From: Actinomycetota bacterium | GTDB lineage: Bacteria; Actinomycetota; Actinomycetes; Actinomycetales; Microbacteriaceae | Direction of reading: 5' to 3' | Assembly: GCA_020161315.1 (NCBI GenBank) | Contig: JAIUOH010000004.1 | Location: 1-64,000, forward strand | Length of the DNA: 64,000 nt | Shown here: piece by piece, positions 1 through 8,104 of the stretch | Numbering within the stretch: position 1 is the stretch's first letter | Layout: each line of letters starts with the position of its first letter | Notes under the pieces: model-generated | The model's database searches: none | What the model was told of the DNA's origin: nothing | The model's input: the letters and a program-made list of their open reading frames with translations, nothing else | Program-made: the position numbers and the translations under genes

Positions 1-284
1 CCGGGCTCAGCGCCGCTGAAGGACTCTGGACAAGGTCCGGGTGGGGCGGTAGGAGCTAGACACGCCCAACGCCATCCACTCTTTTTGGCCGGTAACCCCG
101 CGGCGGGCTCCCGCGGCGCGCCCAGACGGGCAACTCGCTAGCCTGGCGGCCCCAACCTGCGCGCAAAAAAGAGCTACCCCCAAAGCTCGCCATTGATGCG
201 AACTTTGGGGGCAGCGGGGGGTTGCCACTCTAAGAGTGACGGGGCGGCTGATAGCGGGGAGCCAGATTGCCGCCCACATCCATA
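1..284. other. Non-coding left edge
   Basis: No convincing gene was found. The only open frame here is low in complexity and matches no family I know. The stretch holds a GC-rich inverted repeat (CCGCGG arms near 107-125) and a terminator-like hairpin, listed separately, that would end the importer operon coming from the right. Confidence 0.5.
161..212 (-). terminator. Rho-independent-type terminator of the importer operon
   Basis: The arms at 177-185 (CCCCCAAAG) and 203-211 (CTTTGGGGG) are perfect complements around a 17-base loop. Read on the minus strand, the stem is followed after six bases by a run of six T (166-171). It lies just past the stop of the last importer gene. The gap between stem and T run is a little longer than ideal. 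Confidence 0.55.
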
Positions 285-1094
285 CTACTTCGAAACGGCC
301 GCAGCGCTAGCCCTTTGCGAAAAGTAAACCGGAATCAGCGAGAGCACGATCATGATCGTCGCCACGACGTTCACCTGGTTGACCTCGTTCGGGCGAGCCA
401 TCTGGTTCATGATCCACAGCGGCAGGGTCTCGACGCCGACCGGTGCGGTGAAGATGGTCACCACGATCTCGTCGAATGACAGGGCGAACGCGAGCAGGCC
501 GCCGGCTACGAACGCAGGGCGAAACTGCGGAAACGTGATGAGCCTGAACGTCTGGCCGATCCCGGCACCGAGATCGGCTGATGCCTCTTCGAGGTTCGGG
601 TTCATGCGCCGTAGGCGGGCGATGACGTTGTTGAACACCATGACCACACAGAACGTCGCGTGGGCAATGATCATGCCCCAGTAACCGACCTGGATGCCCA
701 TGGGTTTCAGCACCTGGAAGAAGGTGTTCGACAGGGCAACACCGGTGACGATGCCCGGCAGGGTGATCGGCAGCACGATCAGCAGGTTCACGACGTGCTG
801 ACCAAAGAACTTGAAACGCTGCAGAGCGAAGGCCGCGAGCGTGCCGAGTACGAGCGCGAACGCGGTTGCCACGAGGGCGACGATGACCGAGTTCAGCAGG
901 GCCGCGTGCACGGCGGGGTTCACGATCGTCTTCTCCCACCATACGAGCGAGAAACCGGGAATGGGCCACCCGGGCACCTTGCCCGAGTTGAACGAGTTCA
1001 TGACGATCACGAACATCGGCACGTACATGAAGGCGAGCACGATGAGGGTGATGATTGCGAGACCGATCTTGGTTCCGCGGTTGAGGCGAAGCAT
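285..1094 (-). CDS. Polyamine-type ABC transporter permease (PotC-like)
   Basis: A 269-residue inner-membrane permease, close to the usual PotC length. It has about six hydrophobic segments, the first at residues 10-32. The cytoplasmic EAA loop that docks to the ATPase is visible (EEASADLGAGIGQTF, about residues 168-182). It is the last gene of a four-gene minus-strand operon ordered ATPase, binding protein, permease B, permease C, with 22 bases between the two permease genes. With its partner it should form the channel of an importer for spermidine/putrescine or a related cationic solute. The substrate is inferred from family resemblance only. Confidence 0.85.
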   Translation of the reverse strand: MLRLNRGTKIGLAIITLIVLAFMYVPMFVIVMNSFNSGKVPGWPIPGFSLVWWEKTIVNPAVHAALLNSVIVALVATAFALVLGTLAAFALQRFKFFGQHVVNLLIVLPITLPGIVTGVALSNTFFQVLKPMGIQVGYWGMIIAHATFCVVMVFNNVIARLRRMNPNLEEASADLGAGIGQTFRLITFPQFRPAFVAGGLLAFALSFDEIVVTIFTAPVGVETLPLWIMNQMARPNEVNQVNVVATIMIVLSLIPVYFSQRASAAAVSK

Positions 1095-1116
1095 GGTGTG
1101 ACTCCCGGGTAAAAGA

Positions 1117-2001
1117 TCAGAGGTTGTTGAGGGCGCCCGTGCGGCGAATGGCGGTGAGGTAGATCACGATGAGCACGATTGGCACGAACGAGAACGCGGC
1201 GGCGAGCGGCGGGTTCAGGTTGATGTTCTGTGCGATGATGCTGCCGATCATCTGGGTCGAACCGCCGACGTACATTGCAGCGATGTAGTCGCCGAGGCTG
1301 AGCGAGAAGGTGAAGATTGAGCCAGCGATGAGCGAGGGCATCAGCAGCGGCGTCACGATGGTGCGAATGGTGCGAAGGCCCCGGGCGCCGAGGTCTGACG
1401 ATGCGTCGTAGAGGTTCGCGGGTACCTGCGCTACAGCAGCGTATACCGGGATCGCCATGTACGGGAACCACAGGTATACGAGGGTGAGCGTCACGGTGAG
1501 CACGCCGAGACCGGGGCCCGAGATGCCGAGTGGGCCGAGTAGCCAGTTGAAGAAGCCCTCTTCGGTCCAGACCAGGCGCATGCCGATGATCTTGACGAGG
1601 TAACCAGCCCAGAGTGGCAGGGTGATGAGCACCGCGAGCACGGCGCGAAGCTTCGGCCCGGCAACCTGGGTCATGAACACCGCGAGGGGAACCGAGAAGA
1701 GCGCCGAGATGACGGTGACGGCGATCGCGATGAGCAGTGTGCGCAGCGCGGTCATCGAGTACGCAGACACAGTCGCGAGCTGCGTGAAGTTTTCGAGGGT
1801 GAAGCCGGGCTTCACTCGTGAGGTGAAGGGGTCGGTCGTCCAGAATGCGGTGACGAGCATCATGGCGAGCGAGAAGATGTAGACGCCTACGAGCCACACC
1901 ATCGGCAGCGACAGCAGCGCGGCAAGGCGCCCCTTCGGGTGCCGGTATAGGGCGGTCGAGATCGGTCGGGGCTTGCGCGACCGAACGGTGCTGGTGCTCA
2001 C
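1117..2001 (-). CDS. Polyamine-type ABC transporter permease (PotB-like)
   Basis: A 294-residue permease with six predicted membrane segments and an EAA loop (YDASSDLGARGLRTI). I chose the GTG at 2001 (product begins VSTSTV). A GAGGA-like site precedes it, and the longer in-frame extension to 2133 would run through a strong hairpin and a non-hydrophobic, Arg-rich stretch unlike any permease. The N-terminal tail is cytoplasmic and the first membrane helix starts about residue 28. It pairs with the downstream PotC-like gene. The 149-base gap after the binding-protein gene contains hairpins that may lower permease expression. Confidence 0.82.
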   Translation of the reverse strand: MSTSTVRSRKPRPISTALYRHPKGRLAALLSLPMVWLVGVYIFSLAMMLVTAFWTTDPFTSRVKPGFTLENFTQLATVSAYSMTALRTLLIAIAVTVISALFSVPLAVFMTQVAGPKLRAVLAVLITLPLWAGYLVKIIGMRLVWTEEGFFNWLLGPLGISGPGLGVLTVTLTLVYLWFPYMAIPVYAAVAQVPANLYDASSDLGARGLRTIRTIVTPLLMPSLIAGSIFTFSLSLGDYIAAMYVGGSTQMIGSIIAQNINLNPPLAAAFSFVPIVLIVIYLTAIRRTGALNNL

Positions 2002-2102
2002 GGTGTGTCCTCGCTGACGAAGTCGGTGAAAGTTGGTGAACCGGTGGTTGGCAGAGCGCTGACCACGCCGGTTGATCGTTGGGTTTTTGAGAGAAAAGGA
2101 TC

Positions 2103-2133
2103 GTGTGGGTGCCCGGGTGCCGGGCACCCACAC
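2103..2133. promoter_or_regulatory. Intra-operon hairpin after the binding-protein gene
   Basis: A perfect 14-base inverted repeat (GTGTGGGTGCCCGG / CCGGGCACCCACAC) with a 3-base loop, between the binding-protein and permease genes. A second 7-base hairpin lies at 2135-2150, right at the binding-protein stop. Such structures commonly protect the 3' end of binding-protein mRNA or attenuate read-through, giving more binding protein than permease. The role here is inferred. Confidence 0.6.
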
Positions 2134-2150
2134 TTAGCGGCGTGCCGCTA

Positions 2151-3329
2151 TTAGCCCTTTACGGTTGCCCAGGCGTTGGTCCAGTCCTGGTAGTTGGTGC
2201 ACTTGACATCGGTGCGGCCGTCGAGGCACTGATCGATCGGGGTGGTCCAGAACCACACCTTCTTGAAGTACTCTTCGTCGGTTGCATTGAAGTAGTCACA
2301 GTGTGCCTTGGCTTCTTCGCTGGTCTCGCAGAATGCGCCGTTGGCGGGAGCCATCCCGAAGTTCATGGCGATTGCGCCGTTGACCTCGGGCGAGGATGTG
2401 TAGTTCATCCACTGGTAGCCGCAGTTGGGGTTCTTTGCCTCAGCGGCAAGCATCCATGCGTCTGACCAGCCGGTGCCACCCTCCTTGGGTAGCACGCTCT
2501 TGAACTTCTCGTCAGCGGTTGCCTTGCGCAGGATCTCCCACGAGGTGCCGATGACCGAGTTGCCTCCGGTGAACGAGCTGATGTTGGTTGCGGGCGACCA
2601 GTACTCCGAGACCATGCCGTTCTGCTGCTTCAGCAGGTCGGTTGCGGCCTTAAGCTGCTTCTCGTCGAGCGCGTACGGGTTCTTGATGCCGAGATCGGGC
2701 TGAGCCGACATCAGGTACACAGCAGCCTCAGCGATGTAGATGGGGCTGTCGTATGCGGCGATCTGGCCTGCGTAGGGGCTGTCCTTCTCCCACACAACAT
2801 CCCAGCTGGTGGGGGTTTCCTTCACAACCTCGCTGTTGTATTCGAGAATGTTGGCGCCGCGGCCGATCGGAATGCCGTAGACGTTGCCGTTGAGGGTGTC
2901 GTACAGCTGACCCTTCATGCCCGGCACGATGTCGTCGCTGAAGTTCGGGATCAGCTTGGTATTGAGCGGCTGCACGTTGCCGTCAACGATCAGGCGCAGG
3001 CTTGCGTCGCCCGAGGCCGACACGAGATCGTACTCGCCGGTGCGCATGAGCTGCACTGCCTCGTCGCTCGTAGCGAAGACCTTACGGTTGACAACGCAAC
3101 CGGTCTCTTCGGTGAACGCGTCGGCCCAGGCCGGCTCAACGAAGCCCGACCACGCGAGAATGTTGACCTCTTTCTCGTTGTCGCCGAGCTTGTCCATCAT
3201 CGGGATCTCGGGAACGTCGATCTTCAGTGCTCCGCTTGCTGCTTCGGGCGATGCCTCGCCAGCACAGCCGGTGAGCGCCAGCGCCAGAGCTGCCGCTGCA
3301 GCTGCGGGAACTGCCAGTATCTTCTTCAT
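2151..3329 (-). CDS. Extracellular solute-binding lipoprotein (PotD-like)
   Basis: A 392-residue binding protein for the polyamine-type importer. It has a lipoprotein signal peptide (KK at the start, an Ala/Leu-rich core, lipobox LTGC with the Cys at residue 22), so it should be anchored to the outer face of the membrane. The mature part has the periplasmic-binding-protein type 2 pattern with NILAWSGFVEPAW near residue 56. A strong ribosome site (AAGGAG) sits before the ATG. It lies between the ATPase and permease genes, and hairpins follow its stop. Polyamine specificity is likely from operon type, but a different cation or amino-acid derivative cannot be excluded. Confidence 0.85.
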   Translation of the reverse strand: MKKILAVPAAAAAALALALTGCAGEASPEAASGALKIDVPEIPMMDKLGDNEKEVNILAWSGFVEPAWADAFTEETGCVVNRKVFATSDEAVQLMRTGEYDLVSASGDASLRLIVDGNVQPLNTKLIPNFSDDIVPGMKGQLYDTLNGNVYGIPIGRGANILEYNSEVVKETPTSWDVVWEKDSPYAGQIAAYDSPIYIAEAAVYLMSAQPDLGIKNPYALDEKQLKAATDLLKQQNGMVSEYWSPATNISSFTGGNSVIGTSWEILRKATADEKFKSVLPKEGGTGWSDAWMLAAEAKNPNCGYQWMNYTSSPEVNGAIAMNFGMAPANGAFCETSEEAKAHCDYFNATDEEYFKKVWFWTTPIDQCLDGRTDVKCTNYQDWTNAWATVKG

Positions 3330-3400
3330 CGCTACTCCTTAGTAGGTGATGTGCCCTGTTGGGCGGGTTGGTTTATTTGGGTAAGAGGATCGCGGCCGTG

Positions 3401-4549
3401 CTAGGCGGCGCTAAGGTTCTGGGCGGGCGCGGTGCCCGGGATCGCGGTTGCGTGATCGCGCTGGAAGCGCAGGCGCACGCTGTCACCGCGGGCCACGCTG
3501 GGCTCGGTGCGTGGGGTGTGCGAGTTCTGCTTCTCAACGATAAAACGCATGCCCGCCGCGGTGTCTACGAGGTAGCGGGTGTGTGCGCCCGCGTAGACGG
3601 TCTCGGCAATGGTGCCGGCGACATCAACGCTGCCGATCTCTGCGGGCGAGGTCGGGTCGGCGAGGTGCACGCGCTCGGGGCGCAAGCTGTGCGCGCGAGC
3701 GTCGCCGAGCAGCTGCTGCGAGACCTCTGCGCTGAGCAGATTGGTGACTCCCAAGAAGCTTGCGACGAACTCGGTTTCTGGAAACTCGTAGACCTCGCGG
3801 GGGGCACCGACCTGTTCGATCTTGCCGTCGTTGAAGACTGCGACGCGGTCGCTGAGCGTGAGCGCCTCTTCTTGGTCGTGGGTGACGAAGATGAAGGTGA
3901 TGCCGACCTCGCGCTGAATCTGCTTGAGCTCGATCTGCATCTGCTCACGCAGCTGCTTATCGAGGGCGCCGAGGGGCTCATCGAGCAGCAGCACCTTCGG
4001 GCGCAGAATGAGGGCGCGAGCGAGGGCGATGCGCTGGCGCTGGCCGCCCGAGAGCTGCGAGGGGCGGCGATCTGCGACGTGGCTCAGTCGAACCTGCTCG
4101 AGCGCCTCGCCCACGAGCTTCTTACGGGTGGCCTTGTCGATCTTGCGCACGGCAAGGCCGTAGGCGACGTTCTCGGCGATCGACATGTGCGGAAACAGTG
4201 CGTAGTCCTGAAACACGGTGTTGACCTCGCGGTCAAACGGTGCCGAGCGGGTGACGTCGGTGCCGTGCAGCAGAATCTTGCCGGCGCTCGGCTCTTCGAA
4301 GCCCGCGATCATGCGCAGCACCGTGGTCTTGCCCGAGCCCGAGGGGCCGAGCATCGAGAAGAACTCGCCGGCACGAATATCCATGTCGAGGTCTTTCACC
4401 GCAGTCATGTCGCCGAAGTGCTTGGCCAGGCCCTGCAGGGAGACAGCCACGTCGGCGGTCTTCAGCATGCTGGTGTGCTCTTCATGCAGGCGGCCACGGG
4501 ACTCGCCAAGGTCGAGACCGGTGGGGGCCAGGGGGTTTTCTTGCGTCAT
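3401..4549 (-). CDS. Polyamine-type ABC transporter ATP-binding protein (PotA-like)
   Basis: A 382-residue ATPase of the PotA/MalK class. The Walker A motif GPSGSGKT is at residues 68-75, the signature LSGGQ at 166-170, Walker B (LLLDEP) about 187-192, followed by the THD switch histidine. A C-terminal TOBE-like region of about 90 residues binds regulatory ligand or substrate in this class. A GGAG ribosome site precedes the ATG; an internal Met28 is a weaker alternative start. It is the first gene of the importer operon and diverges from a GntR-family regulator with an AT-rich 215-base gap between them. Confidence 0.88.
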   Translation of the reverse strand: MTQENPLAPTGLDLGESRGRLHEEHTSMLKTADVAVSLQGLAKHFGDMTAVKDLDMDIRAGEFFSMLGPSGSGKTTVLRMIAGFEEPSAGKILLHGTDVTRSAPFDREVNTVFQDYALFPHMSIAENVAYGLAVRKIDKATRKKLVGEALEQVRLSHVADRRPSQLSGGQRQRIALARALILRPKVLLLDEPLGALDKQLREQMQIELKQIQREVGITFIFVTHDQEEALTLSDRVAVFNDGKIEQVGAPREVYEFPETEFVASFLGVTNLLSAEVSQQLLGDARAHSLRPERVHLADPTSPAEIGSVDVAGTIAETVYAGAHTRYLVDTAAGMRFIVEKQNSHTPRTEPSVARGDSVRLRFQRDHATAIPGTAPAQNLSAA

Positions 4550-4584
4550 TGCTTACTCCTCGAACGACACTGTCGGAATGCCTG

Positions 4585-4612
4585 AAACATTAACATAGGA
4601 AATTAGATGTTT
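4585..4612. promoter_or_regulatory. Inverted repeat in the divergent importer/GntR control region
   Basis: AAACATTAA at 4585-4593 faces TTAGATGTTT at 4603-4612, an imperfect dyad inside the AT-rich gap between the importer operon and the gntR gene. It lies where the importer promoter is expected. It is a plausible operator for the neighbouring GntR protein, by position only. Confidence 0.35.
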
Positions 4613-4764
4613 TGCAAGTAGCTTTGATTTTTGAGGGTTACGATTTGGTTACGGCGCATGAAAGCCGCGCAAAAATCAGGTCACCGAATGCGAGAGAATT
4701 GCATAAGAAACGGTGATCCTCGGATGAAAATCTAGATCTCAACGAACTCGCGAAAGGAGCGAAG

Positions 4765-5601
4765 ATGGAGTTTGCATCTGTCGCGCCCGCGTCGAGTCGG
4801 CTGCGCACCGCGGCCTTCGCGCCCATCGGCGATGAGGGTCGGGCGGAGCTCGTGGAGACCAGGTTGATGCAGGCGATTTCGACGGGCGCGTTCATCGAGG
4901 GTGAGCGGCTGCCAAGCGAAAACGAGCTTTCGCAGCTCTTTGGCGTGGCGGTGGTGACGGTGCGCGAGGCGCTCGGCACGCTGCGGCACCGAGGCCTGAT
5001 CGACACCAAACGCGGCCGCGGCGGCGGCAGCTTCGTGCGATCGAGCCCGGGCGTGGTCGAAGAAGTGAACGCGCAGGCGCTTCTTGCGATGCCGCGCGTC
5101 GCACTCGCCGACCTCGGCGTGCTCTACGAAGTGATCGTGGCGGCGTGCGCCGAATACGCCTGCCTGCGTGCGACCGAAGACGAGCTCGACGTGGTGCAGC
5201 GGGTGCTTGTCGAGGCGCGAGACCTGCCAGCCGGCCCCTGGCGACGCCGCATCACCGACGTGCAGCTCGAGCTTGCGGCGCTGAGCCAGTCGGTGCGCCT
5301 GACCTCTGAGCACGTGCGCATGCAGACCGAGTTCACCCCGCTGCTCGCGCTGCAAGACATGCAGGTGGAGCAGCGGCACCTCACCCACGACGCGCTGCTC
5401 GCCCAGATCGAGGCGACCCGCGAGGGCGACATCGCGAAGACCCGAGAGGTAGTGCGCGCGAGCGTGAGAAGCTCGGTGCGCTGGCTCGGCGGTTTGCGCA
5501 CAGAGTTGCTCGGCGCTTCTGGTTCTGCTGAGCTTCGTGCCACACTTGAGAGATATCGCGGCCAGGCTGGCGCCGCGAGCTTCAAGGGGGAGGCCGCGTG
5601 A
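4765..5601 (+). CDS. GntR/FadR-family transcriptional regulator
   Basis: A 278-residue regulator. The N-terminal winged helix-turn-helix (about residues 25-90) has the GntR signature: GERLPSENELSQLFGVAVVTVREAL, then the wing RGRGGGSFV. The rest is an all-helical FCD-like effector domain (FadR subfamily). A good AAAGGAG ribosome site lies before the ATG. It diverges from the polyamine-type importer and overlaps the next gene by four bases, so it most likely senses the imported compound or a catabolite and controls the importer. The ligand is not evident from sequence. Confidence 0.85.
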   Translation: MEFASVAPASSRLRTAAFAPIGDEGRAELVETRLMQAISTGAFIEGERLPSENELSQLFGVAVVTVREALGTLRHRGLIDTKRGRGGGSFVRSSPGVVEEVNAQALLAMPRVALADLGVLYEVIVAACAEYACLRATEDELDVVQRVLVEARDLPAGPWRRRITDVQLELAALSQSVRLTSEHVRMQTEFTPLLALQDMQVEQRHLTHDALLAQIEATREGDIAKTREVVRASVRSSVRWLGGLRTELLGASGSAELRATLERYRGQAGAASFKGEAA

Positions 5602-6293
5602 GTGCAGGGCAAGACGAACGGTGCGAGGCGCTGATCGCGCAATTCGACGACTTTGTTGACGGCATTTTCGCTCCGCTTGAGGCCTGGCTGCCTCGTCTGC
5701 AACAGCAGCTCACCGAGCGGCTCGCGTTGGGCCCCATTACCGGCGCCCAGCTCACAGCCATGGTTGAAGACGAGGCACACGCGGTGCTCGAATCGACTGA
5801 TCGCCCGCTCTACGGGGCGGGGTTTTGCGCCGCAGACGCCGTGGTCGCAGAGGGCAACCCACTCGCCTGGTGGCAGGGGCCAGATCGCGCTCTGCTCGCA
5901 TCGTCGACCTTTGGGCCGGGGCAGGCGGCAATCGATCTGCAGCGCCTCGAGTGGTACCGGGTGCCAGCCGAGACGCACGAGCGCCACATTGCGGGCCCGT
6001 TTGTCGACTACCTCTGCTCGAACGAAATCACACTGACCGCAGCGATTCCGGTGATGCTCGACGGCCAGTTCTCGGGAGTGCTCTGCGCTGACGTGCTGGT
6101 CGCGTCGCTCGAGAACCTGCTGCTGCCGCTGCTGCAGACCCTCGAGGGTGCCGCGCTCGTGAACTCGAGCGGGCGCGTTGTGGTCTCGGCGCATCACGAG
6201 TATGAAACCGGCGATCGCTTTGCTGGCGGTTTTGAGAAGGTGCGCTCAGGGCGGTACCCCTTCGAACTCGCGCTGCCCGCGGCTGCGGTCTGA
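5598..6293 (+). CDS. Putative Cache-domain ligand-sensing protein
   Basis: A 231-residue soluble protein starting at a GTG that overlaps the GntR stop (GTGA), so the two are translationally coupled. It has no signal peptide and no membrane segment. The middle and C-terminal part resembles a Cache/PAS-like sensor (the stretch IDLQRLEWYRVPAE followed by a conserved-looking FVDYLCSNEITLTAAIPV). I recognise this as the type of Cache-domain protein that accompanies FadR-type regulators and polyamine importers in actinobacteria, but the assignment is tentative. A role as ligand sensor or partner of the GntR protein is inferred. Confidence 0.5.
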   Translation: MSAGQDERCEALIAQFDDFVDGIFAPLEAWLPRLQQQLTERLALGPITGAQLTAMVEDEAHAVLESTDRPLYGAGFCAADAVVAEGNPLAWWQGPDRALLASSTFGPGQAAIDLQRLEWYRVPAETHERHIAGPFVDYLCSNEITLTAAIPVMLDGQFSGVLCADVLVASLENLLLPLLQTLEGAALVNSSGRVVVSAHHEYETGDRFAGGFEKVRSGRYPFELALPAAAV

Positions 6294-6320
6294 TCCTCGC
6301 CGAGATCTCGTCACTTGGCG

Positions 6321-6390
6321 CCTTGCCAAACCCTGCCGGCCTTGCTTTGCCGAACCCTGCGCGCCAAACCTTGCCAAACCCTGCCGGCCT
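6321..6390. repeat. Short direct repeats before ccsB
   Basis: A perfect 22-base repeat (CCTTGCCAAACCCTGCCGGCCT) occurs at 6321-6342 and 6369-6390, with degenerate TTGCCGAACCCTGC copies between. It sits in the 160-base gap between the Cache gene and ccsB. No function is apparent. Confidence 0.7.
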
Positions 6391-6453
6391 CGTACTTCGA
6401 AGCACCGCTAGTTCACAGCAAGCCGTGAGCGCACCTGGCTAGGCTGAGTAGCT

Positions 6454-7374
6454 GTGCTGCAATCGCTCGAACACCTCGAACAATACTCAACGATCGCACT
6501 GTATTCGGCCATGGCCGTCTATTCGATCGCCTTCGTCTTTTTTGTGGTCGATCTGGCCAACCGAAGCGGTGATGCGGTCACCCCAGAGGTGACGGCCTCG
6601 GGCAAGACCGTGGTGCGCAGCCGCGCACTTCGCATCGGTTTTGCGCTCACGGTGCTCGGTTTTGCGTTGCACCTCGCCGCGACCTTAATGCGCGGGATCG
6701 CGGCCGGCCGCGTGCCGTTCTCAAACATGTATGAGTTCGCGCTCACTGCCACGACGATGATCATTGCGATCTATCTGATCACGCAGCTCTTTGTTGATGT
6801 GCGCTTCTTGGGCGCGCTCGTCACCGGCATGACCGTGCTGTTTCTTGGTGTCTCAAAAGTCAACTTCTACCGCGAGATCGTGCCGCTTCCGCCTGCCCTC
6901 GATACCTACTGGCTCGTCATTCACATCCTGGTGGCAACCCTCGCCGTTGGCTTCTTGACGCTCTCGTTCGGGTTGTCTGTGTTGCAGCTGATGCAAACGA
7001 AGCGCGAGGCAGCGCTCAAGGCGGGCCAGACCGGAACGCTGCGCATGCTGAGCGGGTTTCCGACCGCGATTCGCCTCGAAGACCTGGCCTACCGCATGGC
7101 GATTATCGGCTTTGTGTTCTGGACCTTCACGCTGATCGCCGGCTCGATCTGGGCAGAGCGTGCCTGGAGCCGCTACTGGGGTTGGGACACGAAGGAAGTC
7201 TGGACCCTGGTGATCTGGGTGCTCTACGCAGGCTTCATTCACGCTCGCGCGACGCGCGGCTGGCGCGGCACTCGCTCGGCGTGGCTGTCAATCGTCGCCT
7301 ACGGCGCAGTGATCTTCAACTTCACGATCGTGAACGTGTTCTTCAAGGGGTTGCACGCCTACTCGGGGCTGTAA
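6454..7374 (+). CDS. ccsB: Cytochrome c biogenesis protein CcsB/ResC
   Basis: A 306-residue polytopic membrane protein of System II cytochrome c maturation. It works with ResB/Ccs1 to deliver heme across the membrane to apocytochrome c. About eight hydrophobic segments are visible, and the WWD-type heme-handling motif is clear near residues 240-262 (WGWDTKEVWTLVIWVLYAGF), with conserved His residues around it. The start is a GTG. The usual partners resB, ccdA and resA are not next to it: upstream is the GntR/Cache pair and downstream a repeat-rich gap. They may lie elsewhere on the chromosome. Confidence 0.88.
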   Translation: MLQSLEHLEQYSTIALYSAMAVYSIAFVFFVVDLANRSGDAVTPEVTASGKTVVRSRALRIGFALTVLGFALHLAATLMRGIAAGRVPFSNMYEFALTATTMIIAIYLITQLFVDVRFLGALVTGMTVLFLGVSKVNFYREIVPLPPALDTYWLVIHILVATLAVGFLTLSFGLSVLQLMQTKREAALKAGQTGTLRMLSGFPTAIRLEDLAYRMAIIGFVFWTFTLIAGSIWAERAWSRYWGWDTKEVWTLVIWVLYAGFIHARATRGWRGTRSAWLSIVAYGAVIFNFTIVNVFFKGLHAYSGL

Positions 7375-7462
7375 AGGTCGTCGTGCTGCATGGGCCGACT
7401 CCGCAAGCGGAGCTCGGCGCCATCGCCGCGCGACGCGATGCGTCGCTTTGAGCGGCTGGGCG

Positions 7463-7489
7463 GGCCTGCACGCTTACTCGGGGCTCTAA
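7463..7489 (+). pseudogene. Remnant copy of the ccsB 3' end
   Basis: Translates as GLHAYSGL followed by TAA, exactly the last eight codons and stop of ccsB (7348-7374), but with four synonymous differences. No further coding similarity extends upstream. It looks like the tail of a second, diverged ccsB that has been lost. Confidence 0.5.
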
Positions 7490-7496
7490 AACGCCG

Positions 7497-7575
7497 GTCG
7501 AGCTTGTCGAGACCAAGGGTTGCCCGGGTGCGCGCGGCGGGTGCCCGATCCCTTCGACAGGCTCAGGGAACGGCC
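7497..7575. repeat. Palindromic REP-like elements
   Basis: Contains GGTCGAGCTTGTCGAGACC (7498-7516) and CCCTTCGACAGGCTCAGGG (7550-7568), both built on the TCGACAGGCTC / CGAGCTTGTCGA theme that recurs at 11932, 50796, 53591 and inside the gene ending at 63495. It fills the gap between ccsB and marR. Confidence 0.6.
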
Positions 7576-7588
7576 GCGCAGCAGCAGG

Positions 7589-8095
7589 CTAGCGCTCTTC
7601 GGCGGCGTGCTCCTCGCGGGCGCAGCGGCGCGCCGGTCCGTCAGCCCGAACGTCTTGCCCGCTCGCATTGAAGCGATGCAGCAGCGACTGCAACTGCGCG
7701 AGCTCGTCGGGAGTCCAATCCGCGAAGCGTGCGCGGTAGTCGGCTGAGGTGCGAGCCTGAATGCTCTCAATAGCGACGTGTGCCGCCTCGCTGGCAGTCA
7801 GCAAGATGACCCGGCGATCCGACTCGGCCTCCTTCGCGTCGACCAAACCGAGCGAGCGCAACTTCGAGACCTGGCGGCTGACCATCGCCTTGTCCATGTC
7901 GAGAATGCTGGTGAGACCAGTCGCGGTGACCGGGCCCTGCCGCAAAATGGTGTGCAGCAGCATCATGCCGGGGCCGCGCAGATCGGGGTGCACCTCTTCT
8001 GCGTAGCGGGCCCAGCGGGTTCTCATCGCCGCGAACGACTGCGAAAACTCTCCGATGATTTCGGTGATCATCGCCTCGTCGGAGTGGTCATACAT
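7589..8095 (-). CDS. MarR-family transcriptional regulator
   Basis: A 168-residue MarR-type winged-helix repressor. The recognition helix region TGLTSILDMDKAMVSRQVSKL (about residues 59-79) and the wing with ESDRRVILLT are typical. It is the second gene of a minus-strand operon, nine bases after the MFS exporter it presumably controls. The C-terminal ~20 residues are Arg/Glu-rich and probably disordered. Two GTTGA-N6-TCAAC palindromes in the exporter promoter are the likely binding sites, so it should repress its own operon until a toxic ligand releases it. Confidence 0.85.
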   Translation of the reverse strand: MYDHSDEAMITEIIGEFSQSFAAMRTRWARYAEEVHPDLRGPGMMLLHTILRQGPVTATGLTSILDMDKAMVSRQVSKLRSLGLVDAKEAESDRRVILLTASEAAHVAIESIQARTSADYRARFADWTPDELAQLQSLLHRFNASGQDVRADGPARRCAREEHAAEER

Positions 8096-8104
8096 GAAGC
8101 AAGC

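Noticed and set aside
1007..2131. A 374-codon open frame overlapping the two permease genes on the same strand
   Set aside because: It is out of frame with both permeases, rich in Arg/His/Pro and lacks hydrophobic segments; it is a shadow frame.
3359..4585. A 408-codon open frame antisense to the PotA-like gene
   Set aside because: It mirrors the GC-rich third positions of the ATPase gene; the translation is Ala/Gly/His-rich with no family resemblance, and the opposite strand has every ABC motif.
5124..6197. A 357-codon minus-strand frame across gntR and the Cache gene
   Set aside because: It spans two well-supported plus-strand genes and has an Arg/Ser-rich composition typical of antisense frames in GC-rich DNA.
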